From: Myxococcota bacterium
Lineage (GTDB): Bacteria; Myxococcota_A; UBA796
DNA length: 64,000 bases
NCBI GenBank assembly: GCA_029251165.1
Contig: JAQXDW010000042.1
Coordinates: forward strand, 1-64,000
Direction of reading: 5' to 3'
Part shown: one piece after another, positions 47,348 to 55,496 of the stretch
Layout: each line of letters begins with the position of its first letter
Numbering within the stretch: position 1 is the stretch's first letter
Program-made: the position numbers and the translations under genes
Notes under the pieces: model-generated
Seen by the model: only the letters and a program-made list of their open reading frames with translations
Database searches by the model: none
What the model was told of the DNA's origin: nothing

Positions 47348-47725
47348 TGTCGTGACGTAACCGGTTGGGTGCTTAGCGCCGTCTGCGCTGCTCCAGCAGA
47401 CAGCCTGCGCAGATGAACCGCAGCGGACCTGCGGAGTCACCCCGACCGGATGTCGGCCAGGGCGGCTGGAGAAACCATGCCTTGATCCCCTCAAAAAGGC
47501 GAATTCTTCTACAATGAATGCAGCGTATTGTCGGGCGATAGATCCTGGAGCGGTTCACGGGTACACGCATAACAGCAGGGCGGGGCCGGCTGAAACCTCC
47601 AGATTCTTGATTTGCTTCCGGATTTTCGTCACCGCTCAGGTTATCTGTGGCCCGGGAGGGTGTCCGTCCCCCCAAGACTTCATTCCATCGGACAATCCAA
47701 TACTCCTGACAATGAGAGGTATCCG
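47348..47725. other. Leader region between the ABC1 kinase and infC
   Basis: About 380 bases with no confident gene. It contains a possible 65-residue minus-strand zinc-ribbon ORF (47373-47570) and the 5' untranslated region of infC with GAGAGG at 47714-47719. A six-codon ORF (ATG AGA GGT ATC CGC TGA) ends inside the infC CTG codon. No thrS, rpmI or rplT signatures are found. Confidence 0.55.
47373..47570 (-). CDS. Possible small zinc-ribbon protein upstream of the ABC1 kinase gene
   Basis: A 65-residue reading frame with two Cys pairs (CIHCRRIRLFE and CAGCLLEQRRRR) separated by about 38 residues, as in a zinc ribbon. It sits 25 bases before the ABC1 kinase start on the same strand. No Shine-Dalgarno is visible at the ATG, so the start may be another codon nearby. 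Confidence 0.35.
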   Translation of the reverse strand: MRVPVNRSRIYRPTIRCIHCRRIRLFEGIKAWFLQPPWPTSGRGDSAGPLRFICAGCLLEQRRRR

Positions 47726-48481
47726 CTGAGGCGATCGAGAAGACGGTTTCGGCCACAAGCACCAGAAACCGAGCAGCACCGCATCAACCACCACATCCGC
47801 GTTCCGCGCGTTCTTCTTATCGATGAGGAGGGCAACAAGCTCGGCGTGATGCCGACCCGCGATGCGCTCGAGCTCGCGATGGACCGTGGCATGGATCTGA
47901 TCGAAGTTGCTCCCACCGCACGTCCCCCTGTTTGTCGCGTCGGCGACTACGGTCGGCTGAAGTACGATCGAAAGAAGCGGGAGGCCGAGGCTCGCAAGAA
48001 CCGCAGCACGGTCCTGCTCAAGGAGATCAAGGTCCGCCCAAAGACCGACGATCACGACATGGGCTTCAAGATCAAGAACGCGCTGAAGTTCCTTGGAGAA
48101 GGCAACAAGGTCAAGGTCACGGTTCGCTTCCGTGGTCGTGAGCATGCTCACCATGACATCGGCGCGCAGCAGTGCATGCGCCTGTTCAACGCGGTCAAGG
48201 AGTATGCCGTCGTCGAGATGCGCCCTCGTATGGAAGGCCGCCAGATGACCATGATCATTGCCCACAACGGCAAGCCTGTTCCGAAGCGCTCCCCAGCGAA
48301 AGAGGAGGCTGATGCCGCTGCTGAGGCCGCTGCTGAGGCCGCTGCTGAGGCGACTGCTGAGGCGACCGAAGAGGCTGCTGCTGAGGCGACCGAAGAGGCC
48401 GCTGCTGAGGCGACCGAAGAGGCCGCTGCTGAGGCGACCGAAGAGGCCGCTGCTGAGCAGGACGAGGCTGGAGAAGAGTGA
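47726..48481 (+). CDS. infC: Translation initiation factor IF-3 with long Ala/Glu tail
   Basis: 251 residues from a CTG codon at 47726 preceded by GAGAGG at six bases. No ATG occurs in frame near the family N-terminus, and IF-3 genes often use rare starts. The core is conserved: INHHIRVPRVLLIDEEGNKLGV, MDLIEVAPTARPPVCRVGDYG, and DDHDMGFKIKNALKFL. After VIIAHNGK the protein continues with about 68 residues of Ala/Glu repeats (AAAEATEE), like the extension of the myxobacterial IF-3 Dsg. Not next to rpmI/rplT. A strong terminator follows. IF-3 controls start-codon selection and subunit separation. Confidence 0.93.
   Translation: MRRSRRRFRPQAPETEQHRINHHIRVPRVLLIDEEGNKLGVMPTRDALELAMDRGMDLIEVAPTARPPVCRVGDYGRLKYDRKKREAEARKNRSTVLLKEIKVRPKTDDHDMGFKIKNALKFLGEGNKVKVTVRFRGREHAHHDIGAQQCMRLFNAVKEYAVVEMRPRMEGRQMTMIIAHNGKPVPKRSPAKEEADAAAEAAAEAAAEATAEATEEAAAEATEEAAAEATEEAAAEATEEAAAEQDEAGEE
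48353..48463 (+). repeat. 24-bp tandem repeats encoding AAEATEEA in infC
   Basis: GCTGCTGAGGCGACCGAAGA plus GGCC, three exact copies (48377-48448) with one degenerate copy upstream and a partial one downstream. A 12-base GCTGAGGCCGCT array precedes it. Such arrays vary in copy number by slippage, so tail length may differ among relatives. Confidence 0.9.
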
Positions 48482-48490
48482 GCTGTTGAG

Positions 48491-51076
48491 TCAGCGCGTG
48501 GTCTTCGGCGGCTCTGCCCGCGCGAAGGTCACCGCAGGCTCGACGGTGCTGCTCCGCACTGAGCTCTCGCGATGGGGCCGTCCGCTGTCGGACGGCCCTC
48601 TTTGGTCGGTGTTGCCGTCCTGATAGAACCGACTGAGGGTCTCCAAGACGGCTCTTCCCGGTGCTCGGATGGTCTCCATCTTCGGAAGTGAGTCGATGAA
48701 GATTCGTCCGTACCAGCGACGGCTGACCCGCTTGTCCAGCACCAGCACCGAGCCCCGATCGCTCTGTGTACGGATCAGCCGGCCAAAGCCCTGGCGAAAC
48801 CGCAGCACCGCTTGTGGGAGCGAGTAGGTCCGGAAAGGATCGACACCCTGTGCAGCGAGCAGCTCATGTCGTGCCTGCTGGACGGGATCCGTCGGCACCC
48901 TGAACGGCAGCCGAGGGATGATGACGAGCCGCAGGGAGTCCCCCTTTACCGAGACGCCTTCCCAGAAGCTGTCGGTCCCAAACAGCACACTGTCGGGGCT
49001 GTTGCGGAAGGCTTCGAGGAGCCTTGCCCTGCCCATCTCTCCTTGACGAAGCAGCAGGAAGCGGCTGCCGAGGGCCTCTGAGACGCGACGATGCAGCCCT
49101 CGCAGCAGTCGAAAGCTGGTGCAGAGGACGAACGCGCCGCCTCCGCTGACTTGGAGCGCATCGATGATGAACCGCGCACAGACCAGCTCGAACTCTGGGT
49201 CGTTGGGAGCGGGGATGTCGGTGGGGAGGCCGAGCAGCGCCTGCCGGTTGTAGTCAAAGGGGGAGGGGAGGGTGGCCAGCCGGATGGTGAGCTGCCGGGG
49301 GCCGGGCTCGGTGAGGCCGACGCGTCCGAGGAAGTGATCGAACTGGTTGTCGACGGTCATCGTCGCGGAGCAGGTTGCGATGGCCTTGAGGGGATCAAAC
49401 ACCTTCGCGCGGATCAGCGGACCGACCTCCACCGGGGCAGAGCACAGCGCCGCGGTCGGCGCGCGTGAGCGCCCACGGGCCTCCTCAATCCAGCGAACCT
49501 GCTCGGTATTGTCGGAGAGGAATTCGTAGAGGAAGCTTGCGTGCTCGCCGATCTTTCGCCGTGATCGTGCGAGATCCATCACCGGCTGCGGATCTTTGAG
49601 GTGAAAGCTCTCCGGCAACTCCTTGAGCACGCTCTCCAGCTTCCCGAGGGTATGGGCCGCTCGGGCCAGCCGCTCAGCGGCACCGGTGATGGTCGGGACT
49701 GCGCTGAGCTCCCAGAACGGCTCCTCCTGGACCTGCGGTGTGATTCGAACCGTTCGCTTCTCTGGTGAGAGCACCGAGGAGGCGAGGTTCTCCAGCCACC
49801 AGCTGACCCGATCGTGCAGGTCCGTGAGATCGACGATGGCCTGATCGGCCAGCTTGCGAGCGACCTGCTGACGATCGGGAGGCAGGGGACTGTCGGCGGC
49901 GATGTGGAAGCCCAGGAGCCGCTCCAGCGCACCCGGGCGCTTGCGCCGAGAGATGAGCCGACCCGTCGACCGACGGATTGCCCGTGCCGTGGCCTGCTGA
50001 CGGAACAGCGAGGTGGCGGCATCTTCGAGGTGGTGCCCCTCGTCGAGGATGAGGCGATCGAATCGGGGGAGGATGCCGTCTCCGCCGGTCTCGGACTTCA
50101 CCAGCAGGTCTGCGAGCAGGAGGTGGTGGTTGACCACCAGGAGGTGGGCATTCGCAGCCTCTCTGCGCGCCTGGTAGTAAAAGCACTCGTTGAAGTGGGG
50201 GCAGCGGGCACGCAGCGTCTGATCGTGGTCTGAAGCGACCAGGTCCCAGATCTCCTCCTCGACCGGGAACGCCATGTCGCTGCGGCTGCCTTCTGCGGCA
50301 TGGTCTGCCCACTCTGCAATCCGATGGAGGATCGGCGCGGCGCCGTCTCTGGTGGACTCTTCCTTGAGCCGCCTCCGACAGAGATAATTGGACCGTCCCT
50401 TGAGCAGGGCGTAGCGAAACTCCAGTCCGGCCCGCTGCATCACTGGAATGTCTGAGGTGACAAGCTGGCTCTGGAGGTTGATGGTGAAGGTTGCGACCGC
50501 CACCCGTGCCTCGTTCTTGAGCGCCCAGAGGGTGGCCGGGACGAGGTAGGCCAGGGACTTGCCGGTTCCAGTTCCGGCCTCGGTGACGGAGATGTTGCCT
50601 TCGTTGAGGGTCTCTGCCACCCGCAGCGCCATCTCGACCTGAGCATCGCGGGACTCGTAGCCGGGCATGGTGCGCAGCATCGTTGTTGAGAAGAACCGAC
50701 GGATCTCGTCTTCAGAGACCGACTCCATTGGCTTTCGATAGGGCTCGACCACCCACAGCGCTCGCTTCACGGCGTTGTCGACAATGACCACGCCGACCCC
50801 ATCCTCGCCGTAGCGATTTGCCAGCATCATGTCTGCTTGTGAGGCCTCGAGTCTGCCGGAGGGGTGGTTGTGAATGACCACCTCTCCGGGCTTCGGGCGG
50901 CTCAGCAAGGCTGGAACGGAGTCCTGGTTGCCGCGACAGTGGACCTCAAGGGCCTCGACGTCTCCGTCTCGATTGATCTGCCCGATGGCGAAGATCTCGA
51001 TGCCGCCGGCCTCGGTGATCGCGGCACGCATGGTCGCGGCGGCGCGTCGAGTGAAGCGGAGACTGGAGGCAGGCAT
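48491..51076 (-). CDS. DinG/XPD-type helicase with N-terminal JAB domain
   Basis: 861 residues from ATG 51076 with AAGGG six bases upstream. The first 110 residues are a JAMM/RadC-like module (VVIHNHPSGRLEASQADMML). From about 140 to 830 it is a DinG-type superfamily 2 helicase: Walker A EAGTGTGKSLAYLVP, LILDEGHHLEDAA, and motif VI QGFGRLIRTQSDRG. Cysteines YLC and RCPHFNEC match part of an XPD-like FeS cluster; only three are obvious. Likely works on DNA replication or repair intermediates. The last codons overlap the infC terminator. Confidence 0.87.
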   Translation of the reverse strand: MPASSLRFTRRAAATMRAAITEAGGIEIFAIGQINRDGDVEALEVHCRGNQDSVPALLSRPKPGEVVIHNHPSGRLEASQADMMLANRYGEDGVGVVIVDNAVKRALWVVEPYRKPMESVSEDEIRRFFSTTMLRTMPGYESRDAQVEMALRVAETLNEGNISVTEAGTGTGKSLAYLVPATLWALKNEARVAVATFTINLQSQLVTSDIPVMQRAGLEFRYALLKGRSNYLCRRRLKEESTRDGAAPILHRIAEWADHAAEGSRSDMAFPVEEEIWDLVASDHDQTLRARCPHFNECFYYQARREAANAHLLVVNHHLLLADLLVKSETGGDGILPRFDRLILDEGHHLEDAATSLFRQQATARAIRRSTGRLISRRKRPGALERLLGFHIAADSPLPPDRQQVARKLADQAIVDLTDLHDRVSWWLENLASSVLSPEKRTVRITPQVQEEPFWELSAVPTITGAAERLARAAHTLGKLESVLKELPESFHLKDPQPVMDLARSRRKIGEHASFLYEFLSDNTEQVRWIEEARGRSRAPTAALCSAPVEVGPLIRAKVFDPLKAIATCSATMTVDNQFDHFLGRVGLTEPGPRQLTIRLATLPSPFDYNRQALLGLPTDIPAPNDPEFELVCARFIIDALQVSGGGAFVLCTSFRLLRGLHRRVSEALGSRFLLLRQGEMGRARLLEAFRNSPDSVLFGTDSFWEGVSVKGDSLRLVIIPRLPFRVPTDPVQQARHELLAAQGVDPFRTYSLPQAVLRFRQGFGRLIRTQSDRGSVLVLDKRVSRRWYGRIFIDSLPKMETIRAPGRAVLETLSRFYQDGNTDQRGPSDSGRPHRESSVRSSTVEPAVTFARAEPPKTTR
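48575..48603 (+). terminator. Rho-independent terminator of infC
   Basis: GGGCCGTCCG, loop CTGT, CGGACGGCCC followed by TCTTT, a 10-bp perfect stem about 95 bases after the infC stop. It lies inside the 3' coding end of the convergent JAB-DinG gene. Confidence 0.9.
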
Positions 51077-51125
51077 CTTCAACCCTTATCCCAGCGGGAG
51101 ATCGTGGTGGTCCAGAAGCTGTCCG

Positions 51126-53321
51126 TCAGTCTTCAGGACCCTCACCCAGAAGTGAGAAGCCGGACTCCAGCCAGGAGACCACCACATCGCGCATCACCAG
51201 GGCAGGGGCCTTGGGGCGGGGGTCCTCTATCCAGGACGTCAGGGTCTGATGGGTCGAGCCATCGTCGGGCGTGAAGCTGCGCTGGAGGAGACGGTCGGTT
51301 CGAGAGATCTCCAGGGTGACGCTGTAGCCACGGATGATCAGCTCCGTCTGCTCGCACAGGTGGATGTCGCGCTCCAGGCGCAGGTGCTCGGCCTCGATAA
51401 ATGTCAGCCCCGGCATCGTCCGTCGGGCCTCAGACAAGCACCGGCGGGCCTCTTCAAAGTTGCCCTCATAGCGCCGCCAGCGCCCCAGCGCGGTAGATGC
51501 CGCTGCCTTGAGCACGAGGCTGGTCTCCAGACGGGGCATCATCGCCTCGAGCTTCTGGATGGTGTTGGCTGGGTTGGGGGCCATCAGTGCGGACAGCAGC
51601 TCGATCTGGAGGCTCGTAGACTCGGGGAGATCTTCCTCCGTCGTCAACATTCCGTCGAGCATGCGCCAGGTGTTCAGCTCGATCTGATCGAGAAGATCAC
51701 CCTCCGACGACAGAATGGCAGGGAAGCCGGGGATGACCATCGGCAGCTCTGGAGTGGCCGAGCGCAGCCGGAGGGTGAGGTTCTCCATGCCGATGCTCAG
51801 GGCCTCGCCGAGTGCGCCCTCAGCTGCTGGGCGGAGCACCCGAGCAGCCCCGAGCGCGCGGCAGCCCGACAGCGCAACAGCCCGCTCGCTGGCGACCGCT
51901 GCCTGAGCCCACTGTCCGCGGATGAGGTACACGAGGATCTGCATGCCCCATGCGGTGACCGCGTGGGGCTTCTCGGCCAGGATTCCGTTGGCGTACATCA
52001 GCACGTCGTCGAGCTTCTCTGCGTCGTACAAGGCGAAGAATCGATCGATGTCCACCAGCGGCTCGGCGTCAGGAGTCTCGACGTCGCTGTCCTCTTCTCC
52101 ATCCTCAGGCAGCGGACCTTCCTGGAGGATCCGGTGTGAGAAGCCAGTAGCAATCCAGGAAGACGCCAGGTCTTTGAGGAAGTCTGCGACCTGCTCTGGA
52201 GAGCGGTCGTCGTGGCCGGTCATCTGTGCGGCCTCTTCCTCCCAGGAGAAGCCGGTGCTGGTGGCGGTTCGGTAGATCGACAGGTTGAAGCCGAAGCCGC
52301 TCAGCTCGATCTCGCCGGCCTCCAGAAGCCGGCGGTCTCGTGACAGCAGGCTTCGCTCTCGGCGCGGACGGTGACCGGTCATCCCCTCTAAGATGCGGCC
52401 AGCCTCCATGAAGTCACACCGCCAGCGTGCACAGCGCGCCAGGGCCAGCCGGACTGCCCCTCTCCAGTGCGCGGCTGCGTTCTCCTGGTGCTCGACCAGA
52501 AGAAGCCGCGACTGACTCAGCGAGGGGGCGAGCAGTCCGATGAACAGCATCCGATGTGTCTCGTCGAGCCCGACATCATCGAGCCACTCCAGCGCCATCT
52601 GGACCACGGTGACGTTGGTCTGGCGGATTGCCTCGGCCTCATCGCGAGACAGCGTGCGCAGACCGGGGATGCGGAACCAGGACTCCGGACGGCGCGCCTC
52701 GAGGCGGAGGTAGAGGCCATCTTGAGCACGGCTGAGGGCATCGGACTGCCGGCCCTGGAGCATCGCAGCGATGGCGCTGAGGGTGACGACATGGCGAACT
52801 GGGTAGCGCAAGAGGAGAGCATCGGCGGTGGCGATGACGTCTGAGAACCGGCCAAGGCAGAGCTGGCTGGCTGCGACGAGGTAGGCCCCCACGATGCTGC
52901 CGGGATCAGCACGACACTCCGCTCCGGCGGCCTCCAGAAGCATCTCGGGGTCCTCTTGCAGGAGCTTCAGCGCCTCACCTGGGTTGAGCAGCGGGCCGTC
53001 CTCGATGGTCGGCCCCGAATGGGGACGGATCGCGGCGATGCGCTCGCTGACGGAGAGGGCCGCCTGCAGCGTCAGCCAGATCTGCTCGTGGTACTCCCCC
53101 TCAAACAGGTTGTCTCCGATCGCGGAGAGTTGTCCATGGAGACGCGCGAACCGGGCCTGAACCCCTGGATCTTGGCTCTGGTGGATCGTGGCATCTCGAG
53201 TGAGCGAGACCAGGTCTTGAAGCGGTTCATAGACTTCGTTGAAGGCTTCTTCTGGTGACAGTGGCTCGGCAAGTATGCCGTTGAGCCGCTCCGTAATTTC
53301 GACGATGCTTCGGTAGCTCAT
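51126..53321 (-). CDS. Large helical TPR-like protein, function unknown
   Basis: 731 residues with no signal peptide and many amphipathic helices. Repeated segments such as SQLCLGRFSDVIATADALLLRYP (about 170-195), AWGMQILVYLIRGQWAQAAVASERAVALSG (about 460-490) and RWRRYEGNFEEARRCLSEARRTMPG (about 640-665) look like tetratricopeptide units. It lies 49 bp upstream of the JAB-DinG gene on the same strand, so may be co-transcribed. ATG with GGAG seven bases upstream. No enzyme motif. Confidence 0.7.
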   Translation of the reverse strand: MSYRSIVEITERLNGILAEPLSPEEAFNEVYEPLQDLVSLTRDATIHQSQDPGVQARFARLHGQLSAIGDNLFEGEYHEQIWLTLQAALSVSERIAAIRPHSGPTIEDGPLLNPGEALKLLQEDPEMLLEAAGAECRADPGSIVGAYLVAASQLCLGRFSDVIATADALLLRYPVRHVVTLSAIAAMLQGRQSDALSRAQDGLYLRLEARRPESWFRIPGLRTLSRDEAEAIRQTNVTVVQMALEWLDDVGLDETHRMLFIGLLAPSLSQSRLLLVEHQENAAAHWRGAVRLALARCARWRCDFMEAGRILEGMTGHRPRRERSLLSRDRRLLEAGEIELSGFGFNLSIYRTATSTGFSWEEEAAQMTGHDDRSPEQVADFLKDLASSWIATGFSHRILQEGPLPEDGEEDSDVETPDAEPLVDIDRFFALYDAEKLDDVLMYANGILAEKPHAVTAWGMQILVYLIRGQWAQAAVASERAVALSGCRALGAARVLRPAAEGALGEALSIGMENLTLRLRSATPELPMVIPGFPAILSSEGDLLDQIELNTWRMLDGMLTTEEDLPESTSLQIELLSALMAPNPANTIQKLEAMMPRLETSLVLKAAASTALGRWRRYEGNFEEARRCLSEARRTMPGLTFIEAEHLRLERDIHLCEQTELIIRGYSVTLEISRTDRLLQRSFTPDDGSTHQTLTSWIEDPRPKAPALVMRDVVVSWLESGFSLLGEGPED

Positions 53322-53476
53322 CTGTCCACTCCGCGCGCGGTCGCTTCACAGTAACGAGCAGAGTGCGTGCGGCCATCCATCTGGGGTCGCCCCCCACCGA
53401 GCTGGATGCGGAAGGGGACGAGCGGTGTGGTTGGATTGGGAAGTGAAGGCACGCGGAGTAGCTAACCCCGGCGACT

Positions 53477-55462
53477 TCAGCCTGCCCGGTACATCCCGGT
53501 CAGGTAGTCCATTACCATCCGGTGAGTGTTGAACACTGGCATGCAGGTGGCGATGGTGTGAGCCATGATCTTCGCCCATCGATCGGGCTGCTGGAAGGCC
53601 GGGAGGATCTCGCTGGTCAGGACCGAGTACAGGCTCTCGATGTCTGCAGCGTCCTGAGCCTCGGTGTCTTCCCAGTCTCGAGTGGTGCCGATTGCCCAGC
53701 CATTTCGTCCATCGAACGCTTCTGGCCACCAGCCGTCAAGCACCGAGCAGTTTGGATTTCCATTCAGGGCAGCTTTCTGACCGGAGGTACCGCTGGCCTC
53801 ACGGGGACGCCGGGGGTTGTTGAGCCAGACGTCGCAGCCCTGGGTCATCAGACGTCCGAAGTCCGCCTCGTAGTTTGGAATCAGGATGACCCGGTCGCGG
53901 AAGCGTGGATCTCGTGCCCACCGCAGCACCCGAGCGATGATCGCCTGACCGGCGGTGTCGTTGGGGTGCGCCTTGCCGCCGTAGACGATCTGCACGCCCT
54001 GATCGAGCAGCGCGGCGAGCCGGTCGGGATCGGTGAAGATGAGATCACCACGCTTATAGGGCGCGAACCGACGGGCGAAGCCAATGGTCAGCGCGTCGGG
54101 ATCGAGGACGTCGCGGCCCACACGCTTGCGAACCTCTTCGACGAGCCGGCCACGCATCGCGCGTCGGGCGGCGAGCAGCGTCTTGGCTGGGAGGCTCTCT
54201 GCGTTGCTCCAGAAGGTGAGGTCGGAGTGCTGCGCACGCCAGCCGGGGAGTCTGTCGTCAAACAGCGCCTCCATCTCCGGTGCTAACCACGCTCCGGGAT
54301 GGACACCGTTTGTGATGTGGTCGATCTGGAAGCCGAGTTCTTCGAACATCCCGCGAGAGACCTCGCCGTGGAGCTCGGAGACACCGTTGGCTGCCCGGCT
54401 GCCACGGAGGGCAAGCACGGTCATGCTCAAGGGGGTGGAGAGATCGGTGGGATCCTCGCGACCGAGATCCATGAACGTGCCCTCGCGCAGCTCCAGGGAG
54501 TCTCGGTAGGGGCCGAGGAGGTCGTTGACGCTCTCCCACCAGAACCGGTCATGACCGGCAGGAACGGGGGTGTGAGTGGTGAACACACACTTCTGCTCGG
54601 TGGCGTCCCAGGCCGCTTGTCGAGAGAGTCCGTCGCGCATGCTGTCTGCCCACAGCTCCAGCACGCTGAACGCGGCATGCCCTTCGTTCATGTGAAACAC
54701 GTCGGTCTCACGGCCGAGGGCGTTCATCAGGCGGACGCCGCCGATGCCCAGCAGGATCTCCTGTCCGATGCGGGTGCGGCTGTCGCCGCCATAGAGTCGG
54801 CGGGTGAGGTCTCGGACCTCTTCGCTGTTCTCTGGGAGGTTGGTGTCGAGAAGGTAGAGGCGGACGCCGGCGAGTCGTGCTTCCCAGGCTCGGGCGACCA
54901 TGTCCTCGCTGCCGTAGGGAATGGTGATCTGGAGGGGCTGTCCTGCATCATCGAGCACCGGGCGGAGCGCGAGATCTGTCGGAGAGCGAAGCGGGTAGGC
55001 GGAGGACTGCTGGCCCTCGTGGAGGACCTGGAAGAAGTAGCCCTCTCGGTAAAACAGGCCGACTCCGGCGAAGTCCAGGCCGAGATCGGCCGCGCTGCGG
55101 ATGTGATCTCCGGCGAGGATGCCGAGTCCACCCGAGTAGATGGGCAGTGACTCATGAATCCCGAATTCCATACACAGATAGGTGATGGTCGGGCAGTCGG
55201 GCATCGGGGGCGCGGCGCGCACGGCCTCCCAGCGCGCTAAAAGGGGGGCGGCCCGCTCCAGCCATGCATCGGGAATCGTCTCCACCTCGCGCAGCATCGC
55301 AACGGGGCTGTGGTTCAGCGCGTCCCACAGGGTCGGATCGAGGTCGCGCCACAGCGCATTTACCCCAGGGATTCCGCTCCACCAGAGGTCGTAAGCCAGC
55401 TCAGTCAGTTGTTCTCTCATAGGGTAGACGTGTATCAGATTCGTCTCGATGTGGTGACTCAT
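53477..55462 (-). CDS. glgP: Alpha-glucan (glycogen/maltodextrin) phosphorylase
   Basis: 661 residues from ATG 55462 (MSHHIETNLIHVYPMREQL), matching the short bacterial phosphorylase form (about 650-850). IYSGGLGILAGDHIRSA, VFHMNEGHAAF, FTTHTPVPAGHDRF and GFARRFAPYKRGDLIF are family blocks. The PLP lysine is in SGTSGQKAALNGN (usually GTSGMKAA). It degrades glycogen or maltodextrins to glucose-1-phosphate. The ribosome site is weak, and a later ATG (55420) is possible. Confidence 0.92.
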   Translation of the reverse strand: MSHHIETNLIHVYPMREQLTELAYDLWWSGIPGVNALWRDLDPTLWDALNHSPVAMLREVETIPDAWLERAAPLLARWEAVRAAPPMPDCPTITYLCMEFGIHESLPIYSGGLGILAGDHIRSAADLGLDFAGVGLFYREGYFFQVLHEGQQSSAYPLRSPTDLALRPVLDDAGQPLQITIPYGSEDMVARAWEARLAGVRLYLLDTNLPENSEEVRDLTRRLYGGDSRTRIGQEILLGIGGVRLMNALGRETDVFHMNEGHAAFSVLELWADSMRDGLSRQAAWDATEQKCVFTTHTPVPAGHDRFWWESVNDLLGPYRDSLELREGTFMDLGREDPTDLSTPLSMTVLALRGSRAANGVSELHGEVSRGMFEELGFQIDHITNGVHPGAWLAPEMEALFDDRLPGWRAQHSDLTFWSNAESLPAKTLLAARRAMRGRLVEEVRKRVGRDVLDPDALTIGFARRFAPYKRGDLIFTDPDRLAALLDQGVQIVYGGKAHPNDTAGQAIIARVLRWARDPRFRDRVILIPNYEADFGRLMTQGCDVWLNNPRRPREASGTSGQKAALNGNPNCSVLDGWWPEAFDGRNGWAIGTTRDWEDTEAQDAADIESLYSVLTSEILPAFQQPDRWAKIMAHTIATCMPVFNTHRMVMDYLTGMYRAG

Positions 55463-55496
55463 GTTTGAGTCACGATGCCATTCAAGGAGCCCAGAC

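Noticed and set aside
47514-47729. 71-codon plus-strand ORF in the infC leader
   Set aside because: No ribosome site and no family; only its last codons matter because its stop overlaps the infC CTG.
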